A DNA stretch of 5,948 nt from J005 sp964613235. Lineage in GTDB: Bacteria; Pseudomonadota; Zetaproteobacteria; Mariprofundales; Mariprofundaceae. The stretch spans positions 1 to 5,948 of the forward strand of contig CAZTGM010000072.1 of assembly GCA_964613235.1 (NCBI GenBank). The letters run 5' to 3'. Both the position numbers and the translations under genes were made by a program. A model generated the notes under the pieces. That model was not told where the DNA came from and did no database searches. It worked only from the letters and a program-made list of their open reading frames with translations. Of this stretch, positions 1-5,901 are shown in pieces (the stretch's first letter is position 1; the number at the start of each line of letters is the position of its first letter).

Positions 1-397
1 CTCCGTGCTTTGTGTGCATGATCTCATAAATGAACCGGTTTTTCGAGGTTCCCAACAGTTGCTCAAAACCGGCAGCAATTTCCTTCAGTTCATCCGCTGT
101 TTCCTGCGCTGCAATTTTTTCCAGTTCCTGTTTCGAACCCTGTTTCACGGCCTGAGCGATCTTCATCAGGCGATTAAACAGCGACTGCAGCAATGCCAGC
201 GCGCCCAGCACGATCACCATCGCCAGCAACAACACCACCAACTCATCAGTAGCTGATAATTGTGTCAGCCAACCGTGCCGCGACAGCAGATAAAGGAACA
301 CCACAAAGGGAACAAGAAACAGCAATAATGAGAACACCCGAAACTGCAGCGAAAGCCTGTGCTCCGTAATGCTAAGCTTTTTGTTCCACGAACCCAT
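1..397 (-). CDS. Two-TM membrane protein with HAMP-like linker, N-terminal part (cut by window edge)
   Basis: This is an open frame of 132 codons running off the left edge with no stop. Residues 1-18 are basic and polar (MGSWNKKLS). A first hydrophobic helix spans about 19-39, a loop of only about 13 residues (40-52) follows, and a second helix spans about 53-72. Residues 73-124 resemble a HAMP signalling linker: an amphipathic stretch (LFNRLMKIAQAVKQG), then DELKEIAAGFEQLL, which fits the DEL...F.. second half of HAMP. This architecture is typical of sensor histidine kinases, diguanylate cyclases and chemoreceptors, but the output domain lies outside the window, so no class is assigned. The short loop leaves little room for a periplasmic sensor domain. 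The start at 397 was chosen for the GGGAGGGGG Shine-Dalgarno stretch just upstream. An in-frame ATG at 415 would add six codons but would place that SD inside the gene. It is transcribed divergently from the hemA operon. Confidence 0.85.
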   Translation of the reverse strand, partial: MGSWNKKLSITEHRLSLQFRVFSLLLFLVPFVVFLYLLSRHGWLTQLSATDELVVLLLAMVIVLGALALLQSLFNRLMKIAQAVKQGSKQELEKIAAQETADELKEIAAGFEQLLGTSKNRFIYEIMHTKHG

Positions 398-400
398 ATG

Positions 401-409
401 CCCCCTCCC
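401..409 (-). promoter_or_regulatory. Shine-Dalgarno deciding the start of the HAMP-like gene
   Basis: On the minus strand the sequence reads GGGAGGGGG followed by CAT and then the ATG at 397-395. It is unusually G-rich and close to the start. It lies between two in-frame ATGs (415 and 397) and so favours the downstream one. Confidence 0.55.
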
Positions 410-492
410 ATGCATATCACATGCATGCATAATCATATTATTTTCTCAAGGCTTGTATCTCTTTACTTAGATGTTGAATGAGCAACATGCAT
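410..492. repeat. Cluster of four ATGCAT palindromes
   Basis: The self-complementary hexamer ATGCAT occurs at 410-415, 421-426, 425-430 (overlapping the previous copy) and 487-492. A given hexamer is expected about once per 4 kb in random sequence. The first three copies sit just upstream of the minus-strand start, where a repressor of that gene could bind. There is no direct evidence for a function. Confidence 0.35.
471..488. promoter_or_regulatory. Perfect 6-bp dyad, possible operator
   Basis: ATGTTGAATGAGCAACAT is a perfect 6-bp inverted repeat around a 6-base centre, a common shape for a dimeric regulator site. No T-tract follows, so it is not an intrinsic terminator. I do not recognise a specific regulator. 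Confidence 0.3.
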
Positions 493-539
493 GGCTATCA
501 ATACCGCATCGGACAAGCGTCCCTGCCAGCGCACTACAA

Positions 540-561
540 AAAAGTGACTTGGCTCACATTT
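540..561 (+). promoter_or_regulatory. CRP-like operator
   Basis: The core AGTGACTTGGCTCACA (543-558) matches the E. coli CRP consensus TGTGA-N6-TCACA at nine of ten core positions. It is flanked by AAA on the left and TTT on the right, as in the extended consensus; over 22 bases I count 17 matches. The centre lies between 550 and 551, about 42-44 bases upstream of the start expected from the adjacent -10 box. That is a class II activator position overlapping the -35. A CRP/Vfr-type activator is therefore the natural candidate. It does not fit the FNR consensus TTGAT-N4-ATCAA. Confidence 0.5.
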
Positions 562-587
562 GACCTTCATCCCTGAAAATCTATGCT
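560..587 (+). promoter_or_regulatory. Putative sigma70 promoter of the leader ORF-hemA-prfA-prmC operon
   Basis: TTGACC (560-565, five of six to TTGACA) and TATGCT (582-587, four of six to TATAAT) are separated by 16 bases. Transcription would be expected to begin at about 592-595, on top of the ATG at 594, which would give a leaderless or nearly leaderless mRNA. The CRP-like site overlaps the -35. No better promoter was seen between here and hemA. Confidence 0.4.
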
Positions 588-593
588 TGGGCA

Positions 594-1034
594 ATGTCAG
601 ATACGACCATTGACCCGTCCATTCCCTATCGGCTCCCACGCCATCTGGCCCAGACCCTGATCGGCAGGATCTTGCAGCACGGTGCCCCCGCCTGCGGCCT
701 GCTTTATCACAGTAGCGACAGTCCCGCTATTGCAGCAGGTAACTGCTGCAATGATGCGCCGGCGCTCATGGACGATATACGCCGACATATCGCATGTGGC
801 CACCGGCCTGTCGGCATCTATCTGTTTGGCCGGCCAAACGATCTGTCGCTGACAACATCCGCGGCCCGGGCACATACATGCTGTCATGACATCACCCTGC
901 TACTGGAATTATCCGCCGATACGAAAGGGCGCGTCGAGCTGGAGGGCTTTGTCTACCGTGATGGCAGACTGCAGCCCCTGAATGTGCAGCTGGAAGAAGA
1001 CGGAATACTGTACCCCGATTGCGTTAATCGCTAG
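594..1034 (+). CDS. Cys-rich protein resembling a catalytically dead JAMM/MPN domain
   Basis: This is a 146-aa soluble protein, function unknown. Its layout resembles a bacterial JAMM/MPN (Rpn11/Mec+-like) domain. Residues 11-38 (PYRLPRHLAQ to ACGLLYHS) match the opening helix and the usual E-A-C-G-L-L strand. Residues 70-87 (from GHRPVGIYLFGRP) match the G-x-Y-H-S-H-P metal site followed by S-x-x-D. Residues 100-138 match the closing strands with a Y-R-D-G turn. The metal ligands are absent: Glu becomes Pro32, the HSH site reads LFG (77-79), and no S-x-x-D is in place. There are seven cysteines, including pairs at 51-52 and 96-97. It heads the hemA operon, ending nine bases before hemA and in the same frame. 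The start is fixed by a TGA at 561 with no other usual start codon before 594, and there is no good Shine-Dalgarno. The gene is well supported; the fold is inferred by eye. Confidence 0.8.
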   Translation: MSDTTIDPSIPYRLPRHLAQTLIGRILQHGAPACGLLYHSSDSPAIAAGNCCNDAPALMDDIRRHIACGHRPVGIYLFGRPNDLSLTTSAARAHTCCHDITLLLELSADTKGRVELEGFVYRDGRLQPLNVQLEEDGILYPDCVNR

Positions 1035-1043
1035 ATTTTCCCG

Positions 1044-2363
1044 ATGCGTATCTGCTATGTAGGCCTGAATCACCGCACGGCGCCAGTTGAACTGCGCGAG
1101 TGCCTAGCTATTGGCGCGCAGGACATCGGCTCCATTCTTCAGGAAATGGTCCGTCATCCCGCCATTCGTGAAGCAGCGCTGCTGTCCACCTGTAACCGCG
1201 TGGAAATGACCGTCGTCACACACGATCCGGATGCCGCTATCGCCGCACTGCATGAATGGTTTGCGCGCAAGGCCACCATGGACCTGGAACAGGTCATCGA
1301 ACATCTCTACTCCTACACGACAGATGATGCCGTGCGCCATCTCTACGCTGTTGCCGCGGGGCTGGATTCGCTGGTACTCGGTGAACCGCAGATTCTCGGG
1401 CAGGTCAAGGCATCCTACGAGTATGCGCTGGATGCCGGCACGGCCGGCCATATCCTGCACCGCCTTTACCAATCAACCTTTGCAGCGGCCAAACGCGCGC
1501 GCAGCGAAACGGCCATCGGCAAGCAGGCCGTTAACATCTCCTCCTGTGCCGTGGAACTGGCCAGGCATATTTTCGGTGACCTGACGGGTAAAACGGTCAT
1601 GCTCATCGGCGCCGGCGAAATGGCCGAGCTTGCAGCCACACATCTGCGTGCCCAGGGATGCGCCAATATCCTCGTTGCCAATCGCACGTTAGAACGCGCT
1701 CGCAAACTGGCGCAGAACTTCGACGGCCATGCACTGATGCTGGACGATATCGATCAGTATCTGGATGCAGCTGATATCGTGCTCTCCAGCACCGGCGCCA
1801 ACACCTTCGTACTCTTGCCCGATACCGTGGAATGCGCCATCCGCAAGCGCAGAAACCGCCCGATGTTCCTTGTTGATATTGCCGTACCACGCGATATCGA
1901 TCCGCGTATCGCCGATCTCGATGACATCTATCTTTACGATATTGATGATCTGCAACAGGTCGTACAGGGCAACCGGGAGCAACGCGAACAGGAAGCGGAA
2001 AAGGCACGAGGCATTCTGCATAAAGAAGCCGAAGCCTTCCTGAACTGGCTGAAATCGCTGGAAACAGTACCGCTGATCCGCAATATCCAGACACATATGG
2101 AGCAATTGCGTCAGGAGGAGCTGGCCAAGGCGGAAAAATATCTCAAGGGACTGAGCACGGAACAACGCGAAGCTATGGATCGCTTCAGCCGCGCATTGAT
2201 GAAACGCTTCATGCATCCGGCATTGAAAACACTGAAAGCCCTGCCTGCCGATATCGAAGGCGACCTGCTGATGGGCTCGGCCAACCGCCTGTTTGGCCTG
2301 GAGCAAATGCATACATCGGCAAACGAGGCCAACAAGGAGTCCGATGAACGACCGTTACGATGA
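1044..2363 (+). CDS. hemA: Glutamyl-tRNA reductase
   Basis: This cytoplasmic enzyme reduces glutamyl-tRNA(Glu) with NADPH to glutamate-1-semialdehyde, the committed step of C5-pathway heme synthesis. At 439 aa it is slightly longer than the roughly 420 aa of E. coli HemA. The N-terminal catalytic domain starts with VGLNHRTAPVELRE and carries the active-site Cys50 in LSTCNRVE. GLDSLVLGEPQILGQVK (106-122) is the family signature. The NADPH-binding domain has VMLIGAGEMAE (185-195) and VANRT, then FLVDIAVPRDIDP (275-287). The C-terminal helical dimerisation domain spans about 320-420, and the last 15 residues are a polar tail. The start at 1044 matches the family N-terminus; the nine bases before it contain no Shine-Dalgarno, and TAG at 1032 blocks extension in frame. 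Translation may depend on the preceding gene. It overlaps prfA by 20 bases. Confidence 0.97.
   Translation: MRICYVGLNHRTAPVELRECLAIGAQDIGSILQEMVRHPAIREAALLSTCNRVEMTVVTHDPDAAIAALHEWFARKATMDLEQVIEHLYSYTTDDAVRHLYAVAAGLDSLVLGEPQILGQVKASYEYALDAGTAGHILHRLYQSTFAAAKRARSETAIGKQAVNISSCAVELARHIFGDLTGKTVMLIGAGEMAELAATHLRAQGCANILVANRTLERARKLAQNFDGHALMLDDIDQYLDAADIVLSSTGANTFVLLPDTVECAIRKRRNRPMFLVDIAVPRDIDPRIADLDDIYLYDIDDLQQVVQGNREQREQEAEKARGILHKEAEAFLNWLKSLETVPLIRNIQTHMEQLRQEELAKAEKYLKGLSTEQREAMDRFSRALMKRFMHPALKTLKALPADIEGDLLMGSANRLFGLEQMHTSANEANKESDERPLR
2334..2339 (+). promoter_or_regulatory. Shine-Dalgarno of prfA inside hemA
   Basis: AAGGAG lies four bases before the ATG at 2344, within the last codons of hemA. 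It supports 2344 rather than the in-frame upstream ATG at 2293, which would add 17 residues (from MAWSKC) unlike any RF1 N-terminus. The spacing is short. Confidence 0.7.
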
Positions 2364-3414
2364 TATTCTTCGTCGTCATGATGAACTCGCACGCACGCTC
2401 TCCGATCCGGACATCGCCAGTAACGCCAAAAAATTCAGTCGCCTGTCCAGGGAGTTTTCCGAGCTTGCGCCTGTGGCTGAAACCATCGACAAATTACGGC
2501 AATTGCAGCAGCAACTGGCCGAGCAGCAACAGATGCTCGACGATCCCGACTGCGATGCCGAATTGCGCAGCCTGATTCATGACGATATCGCGCAGCTGAA
2601 AACAGATATCGAGGCCATTCGCGAACAACTGACCGTACTGTTGCTGCCCAAAGATCCGAATGATGACCGCAATGTAATCCTGGAGATCCGTGCCGGTACC
2701 GGCGGCGATGAGGCTGCATTGTTTGCTGCAGACCTGTTTCGCATGTACAGCCGTTTCGCCGAATTGCACGGTTTCCGCGTAGAAGTACTCTCGGCCAATG
2801 AGACAGGTATCGGTGGTTTCAAGGAGATCGTCGCCCAGATCTCAGGTCAGGGTGCCTATTCGAAACTGAAATTCGAATCCGGGGTACATCGCGTACAACG
2901 CGTACCGGAAACCGAATCCGGTGGCCGCATCCACACTTCCGCTGTCACCGTGGCCGTATTGCCCGAAGCCGAGGATGTCGATATCGATATCCGGCCGGAT
3001 GATCTGCGTATCGATGTCTACCGTGCTTCCGGCGCCGGCGGCCAGCATGTGAACAAGACGGAATCCGCCGTACGCATCACGCACATTCCCAGCGGCATCG
3101 TCGTCACCTGTCAGGATCAGTCCAGCCAGCACAAAAACAAGGCCAGGGCCATGAAAGTGCTGCAGGCCCGACTCTTTGATCAGCAACAGCAGGCCGCGCA
3201 TGACGAGCGTTCCGAAACGCGGCGTTCGATGGTCGGCAGTGGTGACCGTTCCGAACGCATCCGCACCTACAATTTTCCGCAGGGCCGCATCACCGACCAT
3301 CGCATCAATCTAACGCTGTACAAGCTCGAACAGGTGCTCAACGGCGATATGGACGAACTGGTTGACGCGCTGCTATCACACCATCAGGCGGCTCTGCTGG
3401 CCAGTCAGCAATGA
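2344..3414 (+). CDS. prfA: Peptide chain release factor 1
   Basis: RF1 recognises UAA and UAG in the ribosomal A site and triggers peptide release. The protein is 356 aa (E. coli RF1 is 360). Residues 1-100 form the helical N-terminal domain. LLLPKDPNDDRN and EIRAGTGGDEAALFA (114-128) mark the conserved core. The codon-reading tripeptide is P188-E189-T190 in RVPETESGGRIHTS, the PxT class typical of RF1; RF2 carries SPF. The catalytic GGQ is at 232-234 in SGAGGQHVNKTES, followed by SQHKNKARAM and GSGDRSERIRTYNFPQGRITDHR. Gln234 is the residue that PrmC, encoded next, is known to methylate. The start is set by AAGGAG and by the family N-terminus. It overlaps hemA by 20 bases and prmC by four (ATGA), so the three genes are probably translationally coupled. 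Its own stop is UGA, which RF1 does not read. Confidence 0.98.
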   Translation: MNDRYDDILRRHDELARTLSDPDIASNAKKFSRLSREFSELAPVAETIDKLRQLQQQLAEQQQMLDDPDCDAELRSLIHDDIAQLKTDIEAIREQLTVLLLPKDPNDDRNVILEIRAGTGGDEAALFAADLFRMYSRFAELHGFRVEVLSANETGIGGFKEIVAQISGQGAYSKLKFESGVHRVQRVPETESGGRIHTSAVTVAVLPEAEDVDIDIRPDDLRIDVYRASGAGGQHVNKTESAVRITHIPSGIVVTCQDQSSQHKNKARAMKVLQARLFDQQQQAAHDERSETRRSMVGSGDRSERIRTYNFPQGRITDHRINLTLYKLEQVLNGDMDELVDALLSHHQAALLASQQ

Positions 3415-4244
3415 TTGCCCGCACCCTGCTGCTGCAGGCTTGTGAACGCCTGCAACAGGCCGGCTGCGAACAACCACGACTGGATGCCGAATGTTTGCTG
3501 GCTCATGCCTGGAACATCACTCGCACCACGTTGTACATGCGTATGACCGATACGGTACCGCAAGAGGTCATACACACATTCCTTGCCGCCATCGCACGTC
3601 GGCAACAGCGCGAACCGCTGGCCTATATTACCGGCGAGCGCGAATTCTGGTCCCGCTCCTTCCTGGTCAATCAACATACACTGATTCCGCGCCCGGAAAC
3701 AGAACACCTGATCGAAGCCGTATTGCGGCATATGCCGCAAAGGGATCGGGCATGGCATGGCTGTGATATCGGTACCGGTTCCGGCTGCATCGCCATAACG
3801 CTGGCCTGTGAATATCCCAGAGCGCGTCTGCTGGCCACGGATATTTCCCACGCTGCCCTGTGTATGGCGCAGCGCAACGCGCGACAGCTACAGGTGCACA
3901 AACGCCTGCAATGGCTGCAGGCTGACCGGCTCACAGCCCTGCATGACAATGCCCGCTTCGCTCTGATCATCGCCAATCCGCCCTATGTCGCCTGTCATGA
4001 AATGGCACAGCTGGCACAGGAATTGCGCTTTGAGCCTGAGCATGCGCTGACCGACCAGGCCGATGGTCTGAGTCATTTGCGCGATATTCTGCAGCGGGGA
4101 GCACAACTGTTAAGCGAAAACGGTCTGATCATTGTGGAAACAGGAACCTGCGGCCTGCCGCCAACGCCTGCGATGCTTACACTGATGGAGGAAATCCGCG
4201 ATCTGGCCGGCCTGCTGCGCGGCGGAGTTTACCGACGCCTATAA
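3411..4244 (+). CDS. prmC: Release factor glutamine methyltransferase PrmC (HemK)
   Basis: PrmC uses S-adenosylmethionine to N5-methylate the GGQ glutamine of RF1 and RF2, which speeds peptide release. It is 277 aa, the same length as E. coli PrmC. Residues 1-75 form the helical substrate-binding domain. YITGEREFWSRSFLV and TLIPRPETEHLIEAVL (90-105) are family signatures. The SAM-binding loop is CDIGTGSG (118-125), the acidic strand end is LLATDIS (140-146), and the catalytic NPPY is at 189-192, followed by LRFEPEHAL. The start overlaps the prfA stop as ATGA. The C-terminus after IIVE (240-243) is odd: the usual E-H-G-x-x-Q reads ETGTCG, and the usual final R-V-T-x-G-R is replaced by RGGVYRRL. 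The alternative frame at 4141-4182 looks more family-like for a short stretch, so paired indels are possible. It overlaps the convergent kinase gene by six bases. Confidence 0.95.
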   Translation: MIARTLLLQACERLQQAGCEQPRLDAECLLAHAWNITRTTLYMRMTDTVPQEVIHTFLAAIARRQQREPLAYITGEREFWSRSFLVNQHTLIPRPETEHLIEAVLRHMPQRDRAWHGCDIGTGSGCIAITLACEYPRARLLATDISHAALCMAQRNARQLQVHKRLQWLQADRLTALHDNARFALIIANPPYVACHEMAQLAQELRFEPEHALTDQADGLSHLRDILQRGAQLLSENGLIIVETGTCGLPPTPAMLTLMEEIRDLAGLLRGGVYRRL

Positions 4245-5219
4245 CGGTGCGCGATACAATAACGGCACGGCCATCTCGCTGATACCAAGATATTGCATTT
4301 CTTCCAGCAGATGCCGACGCGTTAGCGGAATTTCGTCGAGAAACTGACGTTTGCCATCGCGATACGCCAGCCTGGCAAAAATGCCGATGGCCTTGATATG
4401 CCGTTGCCAGGCCGTCAGGCGCAACATGCGATGCCACTCCATCTCATCGGCAAACGCTTCGTGCAAGGCTTCCGGCAATGCCGCAAAAAAACAGCGACTC
4501 CACTGCAAACGCAGTACTTCAGCGTAATCCTGATAGCAATCATACAGCAATGAGGCCAGATCATAGGTCACCGGCCCCATGACGGCATCCTGAAAATCGA
4601 TAATACCCAGCGCTGATCGATCAGCCGGCAGCATCAGATTACGACTGTGAAAATCCAGATGCACAGGTACGCGTGGCAGGGCAACAAGATATTCAAGATT
4701 TGGTAACAACGCTGCATGAAAGGCTTCCCGTTGTTCCATGGATAGCGTTATGCCTGCCACATGCGGCAGGTACCAGTCGAGATAAAGATCGCATTCGCGC
4801 TGCATACGCATCACATCGAACACAGGCAAGCCTTCAGGAGGTGGTGCAGCCTGCAATCGATGCAACTGGCGTAAGGCATCGGCAAACAACGCATCCAGTG
4901 CCCCGCCCTGTGCCGCAAAGCCGGCCCAGGTCATATCGCCAAAATCTTCCAGCAACAGCAGTCCGTTCGTTTCATCCGCCGCATGCAAACACGGCACCCG
5001 CAACCCGGCCTGTTCCAGCCACTGCCGCACGCGCAGAAACGGTGCCGTATCTTCCATGGGCGGCGGTGCATCCATCAGCACATAGGTTCGCCCCTGAGTC
5101 TGTACACGGAAATATCTGCGAAACGAGGCATCGCCGGATAAGGGCCGGATCGCAGCCTGCTCGCCCAGCACACCATCGATCCAGCGACGGCGCAAACCGC
5201 TGCGTTTATCGTCGAGCAT
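4239..5219 (-). CDS. amgK: AmgK-type amino-sugar kinase (aminoglycoside phosphotransferase fold)
   Basis: AmgK family kinases phosphorylate MurNAc and GlcNAc at the anomeric carbon, feeding MurU in the peptidoglycan recycling route described in Pseudomonas. The protein is 326 aa. It opens with LSGDASFRRYFRV (27-39), the family's N-lobe signature, then YVLMDAPPP (46-54) and GLLLLEDFGDMTW (86-98). The kinase catalytic loop is VHLDFHSRNLM (186-196), with Asp189 and Asn194; IIDFQDAVMGPVTYDLASLL (206-225) supplies the metal-binding Asp208. WQRHIKAIGIFARL (271-284) is also characteristic. The start at 5219 (MLDDKRSG) leaves a 14-base overlap with the SPOR gene. An in-frame ATG at 5306 would add 29 unlike residues inside that gene. 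No murU partner is beside it. A related sugar or aminoglycoside kinase is possible, but the N-terminal signature favours AmgK. Confidence 0.85.
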   Translation of the reverse strand: MLDDKRSGLRRRWIDGVLGEQAAIRPLSGDASFRRYFRVQTQGRTYVLMDAPPPMEDTAPFLRVRQWLEQAGLRVPCLHAADETNGLLLLEDFGDMTWAGFAAQGGALDALFADALRQLHRLQAAPPPEGLPVFDVMRMQRECDLYLDWYLPHVAGITLSMEQREAFHAALLPNLEYLVALPRVPVHLDFHSRNLMLPADRSALGIIDFQDAVMGPVTYDLASLLYDCYQDYAEVLRLQWSRCFFAALPEALHEAFADEMEWHRMLRLTAWQRHIKAIGIFARLAYRDGKRQFLDEIPLTRRHLLEEMQYLGISEMAVPLLYRAPL

Positions 5220-5901
5220 ACACCACCAGGCCGCGAAGATGAAGCTTTTTCTCAATATCTTCCCTGGCATGATCGGCCAGCAACTGACTGTGAAACGGCC
5301 CGGCAATCACGCGAAACCAGCGCCCCTTGCCCGTCAGTTCCACGGCCTGAATATAGGCTGAGACATGTGCTTTCTGCAGGCGATGCAACAAGGTACGGGC
5401 ATCGCTTTCACGTTTGAATGAGCCGACCTGAATATGATAACGCAAGGTCGCAGGCGATACCTTTGCCATCTCCTGCTCGATCAGCTGCGAAACATCATCC
5501 TTTTTCCGGACATGCTTTGCCGCCACTGGCGCGGAATGACTTTCGGACAAAGGTGCCGGGGTTACCGATTGTCTGGGTAACTCGCTGTAGAAGGTCAGAT
5601 CACCGACATCGCCCTGCTGTGCCTGCAAACGCTGCTGCAATGCCCTGTTCTCCGTCTGCAATTTGTCAATCTGCTGCTGCCGTGCCGTAATTTGTTGCTG
5701 CAATCGCTGTTCGGCTTCGTGATCCACGCGGACAATAACCTTGCCCTGACTTTTACCGACCCATAAACCCAGCGCGAAACAGACAACCATCAGCATCAGT
5801 GCTGCAATCATCCACCATGTGTTGGCCGCCGCTGTTGTTTTCTTCCTTCCCGCCTTTCGTCGGGATGATGCTTTGACACTTGCCAAACCCCGTCCTGCCA
5901 C
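5206..5901 (-). CDS. FtsN-like membrane protein with C-terminal SPOR domain
   Basis: This is probably a single-pass inner-membrane protein acting at the division site; SPOR domains bind denuded glycan strands of septal peptidoglycan. In 231 aa it has a basic cytoplasmic tail (1-28, with SSRRKAGRKK), one membrane helix (29-48), a coiled-coil stretch rich in Q, L and E (about 62-96), and DLTFYSELPR (101-110), which resembles the FYKTLP motif common in FtsN-like proteins. A low-complexity linker follows, then a SPOR domain (153-229) with YHIQVGSFKRESDA and RWFRVIAGPF. The GTG at 5901 was chosen because GGAG lies eight bases upstream and because it forms a TAGTG junction with the preceding stop. 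GTG at 5946 keeps the frame open but would overlap the presumed argS end. TTG at 5886 is another possible start. The position behind argS is where such genes occur in related bacteria. It may be FtsN itself or a paralogue. Confidence 0.88.
   Translation of the reverse strand: MAGRGLASVKASSRRKAGRKKTTAAANTWWMIAALMLMVVCFALGLWVGKSQGKVIVRVDHEAEQRLQQQITARQQQIDKLQTENRALQQRLQAQQGDVGDLTFYSELPRQSVTPAPLSESHSAPVAAKHVRKKDDVSQLIEQEMAKVSPATLRYHIQVGSFKRESDARTLLHRLQKAHVSAYIQAVELTGKGRWFRVIAGPFHSQLLADHAREDIEKKLHLRGLVVYARR

Larger units (their letters stand above)
398..593. other. Divergent intergenic region
   Basis: These 196 bases separate the divergent HAMP-like gene from the hemA operon, and no supported ORF lies here. 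The left part (about 430-470) is AT-rich and probably holds the promoter of the minus-strand gene. TATGAT at 437-432 on the minus strand is a fair -10 box, but I found no convincing -35 at 16-18 bases. The right part holds a CRP-like site and a sigma70-like promoter for the plus-strand operon, listed separately. A dyad at 471-488 and four ATGCAT words lie between. Confidence 0.7.

Noticed and set aside
5..256. Plus-strand 83-aa ORF, rich in Gln and His near its end
   Set aside because: It is antisense to the HAMP-like gene, which has a clear membrane and linker pattern and a strong SD. The Q/H composition is a shadow of that coding strand.
471..488. Intrinsic terminator at the dyad
   Set aside because: The stem is only 6 bp and not GC-rich, and no T-tract follows on either strand.
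540..561. FNR/Anr site as an explanation of the hemA-operon operator
   Set aside because: The half-sites are AGTGA and TCACA with a 6-base spacer. This is the CRP pattern and not TTGAT-N4-ATCAA.
597..887. Minus-strand 96-aa ORF opposite the leader ORF
   Set aside because: It has no recognisable domain and no start signal, and it is entirely covered by a plausible plus-strand gene in the operon.
1689..2312. Minus-strand 207-aa ORF within hemA
   Set aside because: It is long, but fully antisense to highly conserved hemA codons and has no family pattern of its own.
2293..2343. Extended RF1 start at the upstream in-frame ATG
   Set aside because: The extra 17 residues do not resemble RF1, lie within hemA, and AAGGAG points to 2344.
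4673..5242. Plus-strand 189-aa ORF opposite the kinase gene
   Set aside because: It is low-complexity, rich in Pro, Ala, Arg and Thr, and antisense to the kinase motifs; a composition shadow.
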